Positions 12,385 to 24,345 of a DNA stretch of 64,000 nucleotides are shown one piece after another. Both the position numbers and the translations under genes were made by a program. Source of the DNA: Piper betle (taxonomy: Eukaryota > Streptophyta > Magnoliopsida > Piperales > Piperaceae); NCBI GenBank assembly GCA_033002965.1, contig JAURVB010013503.1:124001-188000 (forward strand), written 5' to 3'. The notes under the pieces are model-generated. The model saw nothing but the letters and a program-made list of their open reading frames with translations, was not told where the DNA came from and ran no database searches. Position 1 is the first letter of the stretch. Each line of letters starts with the position of its first letter.

Positions 12385-13354
12385 CAGTATTAATAGTAAG
12401 CTTGCTTGCTAGTTCTGAGGCCAAGGAATTTGTCATAGCAGCAGGTTCAAAGCCTCGATTCTCTGAAGTGAACTTCTGACCATTTGCTTTTGCCTTTTTA
12501 TACTTGTTTGCAGCAAATGCAACTTGTTGTGCCACCAAATTTGAATCTTGGAGTAAAATCCTGGATTCATAGCTATGCAACATTGACAACAATTCAATAT
12601 AGTTAGGTAATGGTGGCCTCAACATCATAGTAGTGAACATTTGGTGGTTTGCTCCTAAGCCATTTAGCAACCAAAAAGATTTCCTATCATCCATTAGTGG
12701 TTTGTCGATTGCAGCTAGTTCATCACAAATTGCTTTGAATTTCAGAAGGTAGTCATCGAGAGATTCACAATTATCTCTTCGTAATGTTTCAAGCTGATGA
12801 TGTAATGTTAACTCTCTATCCATAGTCTTTTTGTTGAAATAATCCTTTAATGATTTCCACACATCTGCAGCTGTATCCAGTCCAACAACTTGACGCAGAA
12901 TTTCCTCACTCAACGATCCAATTATCCATCCCTTTATCAATTTATCAGTTCTTTTCCATGCCATAAACTCTCCATTAACAGCAATGGAATCAGAAGCGCC
13001 AATATGTAAAGGAGAAGTTATAGATCCATCAATAAAACCAATACAATTCTGTGATTCGATCAAGTTCAGGATCTGAGATTCCCATAGCAAAAAATTCTTT
13101 GAATTCAACCGAATTGTTACAAATGAAGGAGCATGAACATGAATTGGATATAGATAACGAAGTGCATTGTTTAAAAACACAGCATTTGATGTTGATGATT
13201 GACCTGAATTTCCAAACATTGTTTGCCATTGAAGCTGCAACAATGGATCAACAGGAAACCTCGACAAATCAGGTAACATTGACGAAGTGTTTTGATCAGA
13301 AGTACTTCCTCTCTGATTATCATGAGTGAAAGTATCAACTCGATCATTTGCCAT
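12293..13354 (-). pseudogene. Copia gag capsid (353 codons)
   Basis: Begins with ATG at 13354, about 330 bases after the PBS. UBN2-type gag features: FVTIRLNSKNFLLWESQI near residue 80, then ADVWKSLKDYFNKKTMDRELTLHHQLETLR, DDYLLKFKAICDELAAI and LLNGLG. It runs cleanly up to the frameshift near 12310, where the zinc knuckle continues in another frame. Confidence 0.9.
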
Positions 13355-13673
13355 TACTAACTTGTGTAGCCAAAATAATGCAAACAGCTCAAATAAAGCA
13401 ATCTGACGAATTAGGAACTGTGAACTTGAATCAACACAAACAGTAAAGATTTGTCACACAGAACAATAAGAGTTCAATCAGATTAGGAGAGTAAGAACAC
13501 CAAACCCTCTCAAAACTTCCTTTCTTGTGTAACTCTGATCTTCCACACCAAAGGATCACCAGCAGAAGCAAAAACAATTGATTTTCATTGCGATGATGAT
13601 GCTGGCGCAGCAAAAACACGAATGCATTTGGGAACAGCAATTGATCAAATTGCTGTCGCAAAACCCTTACTAT

Positions 13674-13685
13674 GCTCTGATACCA
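13674..13685 (-). other. Copia primer-binding site
   Basis: The minus strand reads TGGTATCAGAGC directly after the 5' LTR end, complementary to the 3' end of initiator Met tRNA as in most plant Copia elements. Confidence 0.92.
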
Positions 13686-13894
13686 TGTTAAGAATTGTGT
13701 AAAAGATGCTTTCAATATTGGCATTAAGCCCTTATATGTACACAATTAGGAACATTTTAGAAAGCTTGTGCAACAAGCAAAATCAGAGAAAAATAGGGGA
13801 AATATACGTTACTACAGTAACACTTGAAAAATAGAAAACTTACATTAATTTCAATCTCTACACATTCTCATTCTCATCTCTAATATCTCTAATA
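13686..13894 (-). repeat. Copia 5' LTR (right copy)
   Basis: 209-bp partner of 8807-9007, with a 6-bp insertion (extra TTCTCA) near its right end. Followed by target duplication GAAAG. Confidence 0.93.
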
Positions 13895-14038
13895 GAAAGT
13901 CCGTTCAAAATAGTGAAGCTCCCAACTACGCAATTTTCACATGCACTAGAACTTCAACATGAAGAAAAGAAAAAGACAAAACAATTAAAAAAATTCAGTA
14001 AGAAATTAAAACAATTGACTAAATAGGTTCGTAATTAA

Positions 14039-14056
14039 GTCCCTGGCAACCTACCA
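14039..14056 (-). other. Degenerate Athila-A primer-binding site
   Basis: The minus strand reads TGGTAGGTTGCCAGGGACT. It resembles the tRNA-Asp-type PBS TGGCGCCGTTGCCGGGGA of the intact Athila at 38566, with one deletion and a few changes. It lies upstream of the gag leader, where expected. Confidence 0.5.
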
Positions 14057-14057
14057 C

Positions 14058-15374
14058 TAACAAGGGAAGAACCTAAAACGCAATAAGTGTTTCGTAACAA
14101 GCAATTAACCAGTAAAGATCATTAGTATGAGGGGATCCTTTTTTTTTTTGAGAAGATAATTTGGAAAGATAGCAGGCTAACAGCGGTGGCCCCGTTCCTC
14201 TCTGATAAAAAAGATCCCTGCTGCCCTGTAGCTGGTAACCTGACAATGGGCATGGTTGGCCTTAGCCCGTTGGCTGTTACCGATCGACATCATACTTCTT
14301 CCGAGTACTGCAACATATCAGAGAAAGGGAAAGGGATGGATCTCTTCCATGCCAGGATTGGATTGCAGCACAATTCCTACGTATCAGTGTTTCTAGAGCC
14401 TATAATTACACCATGATATTTATAGGATGCAAATCAGAGAAATTGTTAAAAATGCGTGACATGCATCTTTTCTTGTTGCATTAGAAGAGTAAGTGCGTGA
14501 TATGTATAAATATCGTTTCTGGATATCCAACATATTTGCATTACTAATCATCGGAATTTAAATGTGGCGAGCTAATGATTTGGGGGGATTTAGTCGAGTG
14601 TACGCAGTTGTATATGCTGTTTTGACATCGTTGTCCGGCAATTAATCTCACCTGCTCAGCGGTTGCTTAAGTAAAATGAAAGCCAAAAATAAAAGAACAA
14701 AAGGCAGAACTGCTAACACACATCTTTTTACTTAAATAAAAAAACATCTTTTTTTGGTAAAAACAAAGAAGGATATAAAATGGCGTTATCGCAGGAACGC
14801 CTGGGAGAAAGTGTACATACACGGTGACACTGGAGCGGAGCGCTCGAAAAGGCAAAAATCTTTTACCCAACTACACGAAGCCCCCACTTAAACCCAGAAT
14901 TAAGTACCGCTATTTCTAAATACTAAGGTATTTGCTAGATTTTATTGGGTGAAATCAGATGTTGGGCAAATCGCAAACGTTATTAATTTGAGTCTTGACA
15001 CATAAAAGTGAATATTTCCTTGCTAGAACTTCAAATGCAAGGCTAAATTCTAAATCCATCCGGATACCAAATGCCAAAGCAGATATACGAATTTTCATCA
15101 TCAAACACAGCACTTATGATTCTGGAGTCCCCAACAGACGTTATTTTTCACAAACTCAAAACATAATCAACACCTAATAATTATCATACGGATCAACGCC
15201 ACGACCGAAGTACAGAGACACTCTAATTAAACGACATGAAAGTAACCGCATATATATAATATATATATATAGCTGGAGAGGTGAAATAATTAATAAGATT
15301 AGATTAGATGGATTTTCTGGATCAATCATGAGAGAGAACTCAGAAGTGATGTATCATCCATCGAATCTAATTTA
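14058..15374. other. Intergenic, no gene recognised
   Basis: Contains whatever remains of the Athila-A 5' LTR up to about 14140, then unique-looking mixed sequence. An open stretch at 14186-14416 resembles no family I know. 15250-15275 is a short (TA)n tract. The part next to 15375 would be the 3' UTR of the protease gene. Confidence 0.4.
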
Positions 15375-16643
15375 CTAGATGGCACCGCTGCATGGCTCAC
15401 GGGCAAAACCCACTCTGTTGTTGGGCAGGTCGACGAGCACGCGGTGGTTCTGCAGCTGCCAGCTCGCGATCACGTTCACCACCGAGTTCACGTTCTCCGG
15501 CGACGCCGCCATGGCCAAGCACGACAGGCTGCTCGAGCTGCTGTGGATCAGCAGGTTCTCCGGCGGCAGCGTCACGTTTGCACCCTCCAGCTGGAACGTC
15601 ACCGTCGGCGCCACGATCGGCCCCTCGAAGCAGGTGTCGAACCCCCCAGCGCCGTCGCCGGCTTCTTCACCCTCCGCCTGTACTCGTCTCGAACGGCCTC
15701 GTACGCCGGTGCCACCAGCCGGGTGAACACAGTGCCGGAGTCGATAACGGTGCCGGCGCCGGTGGTCGGATTGAACGACAGGGCGGCTGGCGGGATGGGG
15801 ACGACATGGCGGCCGACGCGGATGGAGACGAGGTTGACGTAGTAGAGGGATGAGCGGCGTGGGTTGTGGAGGAGAGGGGTGGTCTTGATCCGGATGGGCT
15901 GGCCAGCGACGCCTAGCCGGAGACTGCCAGAGAATTGCCGCCTTGATGGAAGGCAGGCAGTAGGAGAAGGTGGAGTGGTGGAGCGAGTCGGTCTGGGAGA
16001 TCAAAGACAGCTTCCCCGGCCGAGACCCAGCAAGCCCGGCGCCGGCACAGCGGCGCCGGCGACGCCTGTAGGCAAGCGAAGGTGTAGGAGGGGACGGAGT
16101 CGTCGGCGAGGGTGAGTGTGTCTTGGGAGAGGTTGGCTTGGAAGGAGGCGGCGCCGTAGGTTATGTTGAAGGAGCAGGCGGCGGCGGCGGCGGGGCAGGT
16201 CGGGTTGGGCAGCTGGTGGCACTGGGAGGAGGTACAAGGGAGGGGCTTGAAGGTAGGGGACTGGGCGGTGGCGAAGAGGGAGGAGGAGCAGCCGACGCAG
16301 CCGGAGCAAGGGATCCAAGCGGCGTCGCTGCTGGTGTCCATGGCCATGAGGAGGTGCTGGGGTGGTGTTCCGACACTGGCACGGACAATGTAGTTGGTGG
16401 TCTGGCTGACCTGCCGGCCGGAGGCGATGGGGACGATGGTCTTCTTGGTGGCAAGGTTGGAGAGGTAGAGGAGGCGGTGGGCGTCGCCGGCCACGCTGTC
16501 GAAGAGGACCTGCTCCCATGTTTTAGAAGGGGAGGGGAGGCGGCATGGTTGATGGTAAGAGTGACCGAGGTTTGGAGGGTTAATGTTGGCAGCAATGTGA
16601 TTAGGAGGAAGACGGCGGGGATGAGCTGAGATTGACCAGCCAT
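15375..16643 (-). pseudogene. AED3/nepenthesin-like aspartyl protease, five frameshifts
   Basis: A single-exon A1B-family aspartyl protease, expected to be secreted to the apoplast. ATG at 16643 is followed by a signal peptide (MAGQSQLIPAVFLLITLLPT). Then come YIVRASVGTPPQHLLMAMDTSSDAAWIPC with the first catalytic DTS, cysteine-rich CSGCVGCSS, LLGLGRG, FSYCLPS, SLYYVNLVSIRVG, the second catalytic motif VIDSGT, GFDTCFEG, and the C-terminus VGFAREPCSG. The 421-codon span is family-typical. The frame is lost five times, near 16523, 16055, 16005, 15935 and 15651. Every change is a net deletion of 1-2 bases, mostly in homopolymers (CCCC near 16008, CCCCCC at 15651-15656), and no nonsense substitution was noticed. 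It is either a young pseudogene or an intact gene with base-call deletions. Confidence 0.88.
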
Positions 16644-18160
16644 GGCCGCCGAACTTTGTCAATCTCTCTCACTTTCTCACTCAGTCTGGTTGATTGGTGT
16701 GTGGCGAAGGAGGAGGGCATTAAGTAATGTCGAGTTTGTGGAAGAGTAGGAAATATAATGGGGAGAGCGGGAACAGTCTAGTCTGTCTGTAAACCATTGT
16801 TTTAATCCTTCCCCCGTACGCTCTTTGATCTGTGCTTGTGTCCTTTTCGCCTTTGTTTAATGACATTCTCGGTGCCTTTTTTGAAAACCATTCACATGCA
16901 AACGTTTGCTTTCTGTGATTGATCATCAATGTAGCAACTTTTTTTTCTTGGGTAGGAATGAAAAAGATTTTCGCCCGTTGGTATCATTTTGAACTCTCAA
17001 TTCTCGAAAGATTTGCTCTGATAAAAAAAGCTTGAAAGATGACTAGTTGATGATCAGACTGACAATGTTAGCTGACGTATTACTTGATTGTCAATCAGTT
17101 GCCAACTCAAGCGAGCATCTGAACTATATATTATTTTGGAAAAAGAAAATCTACAAGTTTTTCCACTGGCAATGGTATTGGCCGGTATGGAATTGGATGA
17201 GTTGGATCCGGCAATATAATTAAGCTAGTCCATTGTATCCCATGCATGTTATTTTAGCTCCACTATTTGGGGTCCAAATGCATTTCAATTCAAAGTCATT
17301 GGTATCTATACTTGTCAAGTGAACTGTCTTGAAAGAATCCAATTATAGGTTTGCATAATCATGTGCGTCTCTTCGGGATGAGAGCCAAATTTTCCCACTC
17401 AGTTCCTCTCTCCTGCAGAAAGACTAAAGTTTATTCTGAAAGAGAGTGGCCTTTACAAAAAATTTAAAATAGGCAAAAGCTAAGATATGATTCAACCACT
17501 GCCTTAACATTTAATAATCTATGATCCCACTGTGATTAAAAGAATGTCTAGGTGAGGGATCAATAATTCGGTTGGATGGATTGCCATCACTCGTTGGACG
17601 CTTCCTCCAAAGGAGAATAATATCATTAGATCTTCCGTTAAAGCCCCCTTATAAGAGCAGCGCAGCGTGATGAGTGATGACTGCCGGCCGCATTCACATC
17701 TTCACATGGGCTTTGTTTGAGATCCTTGACCTTTCTTGCTTGCTGACTAGCTCCTACTTATCAAGGTGTGATCCTAATTTACCTTTCCTATTTGGTGACT
17801 AAGCTAGTTTTAATCAAGGGATGACTATGTTAGTCGTTCGTGAACGTTTAAGGTAAGCAGTGATTTATAGTTGCTAATGATTAAAAGTCCAAGTTTAGTG
17901 TGATAGAGAATCATGGTAGCTTAATTAAGAGCCTGATCATGGTATGAAATAAAGATGTCTGCAATTTAAATTTTCACCACCGAAAAATGGAGAAAGAGCT
18001 TTCCCCTTCCCATCTGGCAACCATTCACTCCCTGACAGCGCCAGGGTATATGTCTCCTACTTTCCGCAGGCAACGCTGTTGGTCATATACCAAACGGGTA
18101 AAAACATTTAACCATATCACTATTTTTTTGTTCCGAGATTAAGCATAGCTGATTGGATAG
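16644..18160. other. Intergenic; promoter side of the protease gene
   Basis: Upstream DNA of the minus-strand protease. A TATA-like ATTATATTTC lies on the minus strand at about 16751-16761, some 110 bases before the ATG. The rest is AT-rich without recognised genes or repeats. Confidence 0.4.
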
Positions 18161-21100
18161 GAGTGATTTTTAGAGACGCCGGGGTGTAAGACGCCTTTCG
18201 TCACCGCGGAACCAGCATGTGGCACTTGGCAACGTTCACGTCGTCCCTACAAACCACAAACCTTCCGCAAACGGAGACGGAAAAGAAAATTATCGTTAGC
18301 TTCTCCATCTCTGTTCATCACATTGCACAAAAAAGTCTTTATGGCTTTATAACTTGAAATCATCCTTCATTTTCTGCCATCCATGTCAACGGATCCAAAT
18401 CTTCCCTCCTCCATTCCCTCGCTCATCAAACTTCAAAGTAAAACACGCTTGCTAGCTTTAAACTCATTTTCCCTGGCTAAGTTTTGCCCACGAGAATATT
18501 AAAAATCAAAGCTTAACACAGAACAGCGTCAAGTCGGCTAGTCGGCCAAGGACATGGACGTTACCGGCGCCCACACATCGAAACCAAACGTGGGAGTTCT
18601 GCTACAAGCCCAGAACTACACGGAGGAGCCCCTTTTAAAGTGCTCATCATGGTTTTTGGTTTTAAGAATCAATGGCCGTTGTTACTTGGGATCAAATGAG
18701 TGGAAAGAGTAGATAACAGATCATCCGGTCTCCAATGGTTCAGTTTTTGGCAAAGAGAATGTCTGGTTTTGGATTCACAAGAAATCAACACGACAAAAAG
18801 TCTACCATTGCCACTTCGTTGACAAAAAGTGATTTTCTCGTACCTAAACCCTGCTGTCGTTCAACTAACCCTTTCAAAGTCATGAAAAAAAAACAAATAA
18901 CTTTCTTCTAACGCAAAAGATTTACCTACACAATTATTTTAAAAGAAATAAAAAGTTAGTCGACCAATTACATGAACGTAAACAGTAAGATATATCACTC
19001 AAAAATGTAAACATTCTTCAACTTTCAATATATAATCACTAGTCTGATCAATGTCACAAAAATCACATCTCAATTTAACAAGCCAGAGTTCCATGTGATC
19101 AATCCACGACATCTTATGCGGTTTGCTTGAATTTTGGTATGTTCCAGCATTGGGTTGAACTTTCTGCACCTGCGAAATCAAGGACGGACAAATGGTGCAC
19201 ATAAAGTTTGAGTGATTGCATAACTGTAAACAATATGTTATTGAATCTAATACGAATTTGTAACCGCCGAATTTGCAACATAATAAATTTATATATAATG
19301 CAAGTTCCAACTTTAATATATAAAAAATTAAAAAATCATTACAAGTGCTAGAAATTTCGTATCAACAAAACAATCATCATGACCAAGTTCACAATTATTT
19401 CAATAATTCGTAGAATGTCTAAAACTCGTAGTTTTAAAATAGAATGCCGCACAACAAATACTCTTTCTTTAAGAAAAACAATTGAGAAAAATGTAAAGGA
19501 CAACTTCAGCAAATTGTGGGAAGCCTCTATTCTGGCCCGTATCAGGTAGCCATCCCTAGCTTATTCAATAAGACTACCTGCAATGGACTTTCAAAACAGA
19601 TTTGAGCTGTAAAATAAAAACCTACTTTTTATAATTGTAAAATTAAAACCTTTTATAGCCATTATGTAAGTTCTAATTTAACAGGTAAATATTTTTTAAT
19701 AAATTTGGTAAGTGTCATGTATCTGCCAAATCACTATGAGCTAAAGAGTAAACAATTATTTCAAAGTCTCTGTAGAACTACTCAAGGTACCCCATAACAT
19801 GAATTATAGGACTATGCATGTCCAAGCAAATCAGCTCCATCAATATGAGTGCAATATATTCAAATAAATACAAAACCAATTTCTAACCACAAAATGATAC
19901 AACACACGTACAATTTCAAACAAAGTTGACTCCCTTTCACAAATAAATTTATATAACCAACACAACTACGATTGCAAACAAAGTGGACTTCAGCTTACAA
20001 TTAAGATATATATAACCACTACAAAGAAACAAAGAACTAATTTAATGAATGATATTTTTATATGACCAAAAGAAAAATATGCTAGTTTTGTTAGACTTTA
20101 AAATCAAATTATACACAAACTGGTGCATGATGGAATCCTGATTTAGGAATCCGATAATTAGATTTATAGGCTTCAACGGCGAATCCTCTACACTTTTAAT
20201 ACCCAAGTTTGATTAAATTAAAGGAACAATAAGGACGAAGAAGAGCAACAATGTAGGTAATAAAAAGCAAAACTTTTATCCAACATAATGATAATAATCT
20301 TGACTAATACATGACGATGACTTATATAATATAACTCTAATTAAAGTAAATCAGTAATGACTAATTTACCCTTCCAAAGTTGTCTATAGTAATATATATA
20401 TAAAATACCCCTGATTAATAATTCATCAACAATGAATAAAATAAAACTAAAGAAAACTCATCTTGCCATACTACTTAATCCTTGGCTTTTATAGCTTTAT
20501 CATGTTCAACCTTTCTCAAATAAGTGTTTTTTCTTGATTTTCCTTAATGTTAGCATACAAATTAGGCATGAGAATTATCTCAATCTCGCGTGCCATCAGC
20601 GCAAAAAACCACAAACAACTCTCCCTACACAATTGCAGACAACAACTTGATGGGTAGACTTCAATTATTTCATCAAACTAAGACATTAACCAATTAATGA
20701 TTTGTTTCCATACAAAATGTATTATTGGGAAAATGACTTTTTTCCAAGCAAGAACTATAATTTATAATTATTGCTTCAGAAAAAAAGCACCATTTCATAA
20801 TCCTCGCTTAGAAAAAAGACAATCTTTCCAACTTGATAAAGCCCGAGTTGCAGAACCATCGCAGACAGCATGACCAAAAAGATGTATGCCGATTCTACAT
20901 AAGAAAAAACAAGTTCTTTTCCGCCTCCCGCAAGGGTGTTAAAGAACACTATCAACGTAAACTCATCGTCAAGACCGGCATAAGCACAGGGATCTGACGA
21001 CGACCTAACCACCGCCGGAGACGAGTTTAGAGGAGAAGAGAAGAGAAGGTGGGAGGGGAATTGAAACGGGGAGATTTTGTGAGAGATTCTGACGCCGTTA

Positions 21101-21233
21101 ACGTTTCCCTTCCTGCCGTCTCTATTTGGACTCTGTTAACTTCTCACCCGCCCACAAACTTTGTCCACGTGCCCTTCAATGCAAAGGCGGTGACGAAAGG
21201 TGTCTTATGCCCCGGCGTCTGTAAAAATCACTC
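18161..21233. mobile_element. 3.07-kb unit bounded by 47-bp inverted repeats
   Basis: 18161-18207 and the reverse complement of 21187-21233 match at 43 of 47 positions (start GAGTGATTTTTA, contain GACGCCGGGG, end CTTTCGTCACCGC). Weaker similarity continues inward, so the arms may be longer. No transposase motif or clear target duplication was found, so superfamily is open (Mutator-like is my guess). Inside on the minus strand are two exon-like pieces. 19006-19170 follows a TTTCGCAG acceptor (reads VQKVQPNAGTYQNSSKPHKM). 20776-21012 is a hydrophobic open frame (CAYAGLDDEFTLIVFF) lacking an ATG start. The two could be parts of one captured gene I do not recognise. Confidence 0.55.
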
Positions 21234-22650
21234 AGCTCATACCAATTCGCCTACATTTAATAGGAAATATTTGCCTTGAATACCGGCCCACACCCGTGAC
21301 GCCTACTTTTTAATAAATTGAGCACCTTGCCCATAAATTATAATGCTTGCTTTTCAAAAACTTTCGGAGGCCCGCACAAATGGAATTAATAAGTTGAAAG
21401 AGATATCTTAAGCAAGTGCGGACGTTTTTTATTGGGATGTACGGTTGAACCAAAGTTGGGGTTCCATTGCGGTGGCCTTAATGTTTTCCAAGGATGATGA
21501 AAATGTGAACTCCCACCCATTTATGAGTTAAAGAGACCGTTTCATATTTTGTACTGAAGCTCCTTATAAAGCTCAGGGTAAAACAGGCAAAATTAAAAGA
21601 TATGACTTAAAAATGCTACGGTAGGTATACGTGAAGAAATAATAAAAAGGCCATATTTGTTAGAGAATTGGAGGTTTCTATTATAATGCATGACTACTTA
21701 ACGTGGGGAAGGGAGGTGGTTTAATACAAATACTAGCTTTTTTAATAAGCATTATTTATATCAACTCTTATTAATAAAAAGAGAATGAGAAATCACATTC
21801 ACATGAAAAGTAGTTAAGAGGTTCAACTAATTAAAATACAACAAATAAAAATTATAAAAGCTTTGAAGCCTGTGACGCCCCCTTTGCACCCAACAGAGAG
21901 AAGATCTAAACTTTCTAATTTACATCTAAAAAGTTACTTGTGTGGGTAATTTTTACTCAGTTGGATGGTTAGTGTATGAACCTAAACAACAATTAATTCA
22001 TTAGCACTCATCAAAATCATAAAATCATCTAGTTATTTTCATTTGATGGATCATGCTGTGACGTTGGGTGCTCACAAAGAAGTGCCACAAACTCCAAAAG
22101 TACGTATTAAATTATTATAATTTATTTTTTCATTTAATAAATATTCATCTCTTATGCTTTGGGAAAAAAGTATTCATCTCTTATCTCTTGATTTAAACTA
22201 GAATATATTTATTAAATTAAGGTTTATCTTAAAAGTGTAGGGACTTGACTTGTAATTTCCTAGATGGCTGAAGGCCCAATTAATTTTAATCAAATCATCA
22301 ACTCATTAAATGTTCTTATAGTAATTTTATTATTTTAAGAATAAATAAATATTTTAATTTATGATTCTCTACTTACTGTTGGTCTTACGGTAAATATTGA
22401 CTATAACGCCATCCAGCCGATTATATTTCATAGGACTTTTATCTCCTCGTTTAACTTAGAATTTACTTATTAAATCACTTTCTATATCTTGATGGTGTGA
22501 ACATGATTTATGCCTAATTAGTGGACCTTATAAGCAAACCATAGCCGAACTGTCAGCAACAGTTAATCATTCTCACATGAGTACCCAGCTGTTACTGCCT
22601 AATTGGAGAAGAAAAACAAGACTGCACACACACCACAAAGTAAGGACAAA

Positions 22651-22687
<37 letters not shown>

Positions 22688-22929
22688 TTTTTTATATTAA
22701 AATTATCTTCGTAATAACTAGGTTGGTATTAAATTTACACGCTGTACGCCACAACTTTCTGCATGGAACTGACAGCCAAGGCATCGATTATAAAGCTTTT
22801 CCATACCCGTAAAACAACAATGTATTGTTTTTTCCAAAACCGTATATAATTGTTCGTTGCTATGACCAATAAATATTATCATTCATCAAAGGACTTAAGG
22901 AGAGCTGTTTCTAATTATAAGGAGATGGC
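21234..22929. other. Intergenic, AT-rich
   Basis: No gene recognised. A (TA)n microsatellite occupies about 22655-22686; the open frame around it is an artefact. Confidence 0.5.
22655..22686. repeat. (TA)n microsatellite
   Basis: About 16 uninterrupted AT/TA units. Confidence 0.95.
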
Positions 22930-22939
22930 CTTCTTATCT

Positions 22940-24345
22940 GAATGATTTGGTCGCTATCTAATCCCATTCTTTTTGCGGTAAGGCCAGCCCCCAGAAACCG
23001 TTGGAGAGAACTCTCCATAAAAGTGTCACCTTCCTTCACTTTCATCTCTTTTTTAATCTTTTTAAAATCATTGCCTTCAATATCTTCTCCATTGAGAACA
23101 ACAGCAAGCTGGAGCAGTTATTGTTGAAATTCACTTAGTTTACCGTCTTCCTTTGCTTCCCCTCCCCTTATCTACACCGGAGTAGGATGCTCCTCTGCGT
23201 GCAATATTACCCATGCGAGATTAATTCATAAAATCAACTAATTAAGCCTGGTAGTAATATGAGAGAATGTTGTTGCTTTATGTGTTTTGATTTTGACCAA
23301 TTCATACTATACCTGGGCAATCCGTTCGAGGCTCTGTTCTGGTTTGAAGAAGAATTCCATCGAAGGTACCTGCCCATGCATCCCTTTTGGGGACTAAGGG
23401 AGAAGAAAGGTTGAAACACCTTCGCAAGTATGGACGAGTGTTTGAACTCCGACGTCGGCGATGGCGATCCATTCGCTTTATGACTACACATGAAACCAGT
23501 ACGTAGAGTATAGACCCAATGCAATTCACATTAATACATATCAATCACAATTAAAGGATCAATACCTAAATTCGAAAATAACACACACACACACGCACCA
23601 GTTCCTTTATCAAGCCAAGGGGAGATGAGTATGGCCGGCACCCGAACATCCAACCAATCAAACTGGAACAAGAATTGCGCCGGACCGACAATCACATCAG
23701 GACTGGGCACCCTTCCACCCGGCGTCGGGACATGATCGAAAAAACCACCACGCTCATCACAGGTTATTGATCAACGCTGTCTCGTTGCACCTTCGTGTCC
23801 ACATACCTCTGCTCCACCACCACGTAGTTTGGCAGCTTCCCTGCCTTAGCAAGGTCCTTGAACGAGAGCCCATAGAGGCGGAAGTTGCCGGCGTACTTGA
23901 TCTTTCTGAGGTTGCGGTAGAAGAGCGTGGAAGGTATGTTCTGATAGTGTATGCCGAAGGAGAGGCCGTCATCGTGGAGATTGTCGAAAATGGTTTGTTG
24001 AGGGAAGACGGAGGCGAGCTGCTTCGGGTCGTTGCCGGTGGCGCCGTGGGAGGTGGCGGAGTTGACGTAGAGGCGGTTTGGCTGGGTGGAGGCAGGGATG
24101 GCGGCGAACGATCGGTGGAAGACGGCGAGGTGCCTTGTAGACGGCCACCTCGACCGGCATAGACGTGGAGTAGTTGGTCAAGAAGAAGGCTTGTTAGACG
24201 ACCCGTCCATGGGCGGAGGGTCGGCTGTGGTAATGTTGACCCGAATATTGCTCGCGGGTGGCCTGTTTGGGGAGGTGGGTTCTGGTGTATTATTTGGGGA
24301 GAGTGTAACTATGCCATGCCAGTTCGAGAACATTTTATGACCAAT
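22940..24345 (-). pseudogene. Non-specific phospholipase C (NPC) pseudogene
   Basis: Pieces of a plant NPC/phosphoesterase-family protein lie in order on the minus strand, in several frames. 24180-24345 holds DPPPMDG. 23763-24180 holds [47 protein letters not shown] and [11 protein letters not shown]. 23610-23762 holds [41 protein letters not shown]. 23320-23470 holds [33 protein letters not shown]. 22965-23150 holds KLSEFQQ*LLQLAVVLNG and KKEMKVKEGDTFMESSLQRF. The intact family hydrolyses phospholipids. Here the N-terminal catalytic ENRSFDH region is absent, the block between RQRY-like and DERGG motifs is deleted, and there are frameshifts and a stop (TAA at the asterisk). Gaps near 23470-23610 and 23160-23320 look like intron remnants, so this is a decayed genomic copy, not a retrocopy. 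Confidence 0.8.

Larger units (their letters stand above)
8807..13894 (-). mobile_element. Nearly complete Ty1/Copia element, Ale-like
   Basis: A 5.1-kb element on the minus strand with a 5-bp target duplication GAAAG (8802-8806, 13895-13899), two short LTRs (201 and 209 bp), an initiator-Met-type PBS and a G-rich tract next to the left LTR. Gag, protease, integrase, RT and RNase H follow in Copia order. Short LTRs and motif style suggest the Ale lineage (inference). I count about 10 substitutions plus small indels between the LTRs (about 5%), so it is the oldest complete insertion here. At least three frameshifts and three nonsense changes make it non-autonomous now. Confidence 0.95.
1..14057 (-). 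mobile_element. Decayed Athila-type Ty3/gypsy element (Athila-A)
   Basis: Reading the minus strand from high to low coordinates gives the order primer-binding site, gag, protease/linker, reverse transcriptase, RNase H, integrase and a post-pol ORF, which is the Athila order. The RT segment (5660-6139) carries GWRVCMDYKKLNKATRK and VFMDDFS. The gag segment has the CPHHG-like and AAG..LM..SY..LLE landmarks of this clade. All reading frames are broken. Three younger insertions interrupt it: 2133-3002, 4526-5417 and 8807-13894. Neither LTR is recognised: the 3' LTR would lie left of the window, and the 5' LTR just right of the PBS is lost or too diverged. Lineage assignment is from motifs only. 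Confidence 0.85.

Noticed and set aside
15379..16629. Long plus-strand open frames (up to 168 codons) opposite the aspartyl protease
   Set aside because: They are antisense shadows of a GC-rich coding region; the minus strand holds all protease motifs.
22603..22812. Frame with an Ile/Tyr repeat
   Set aside because: Translation of a (TA)n microsatellite.
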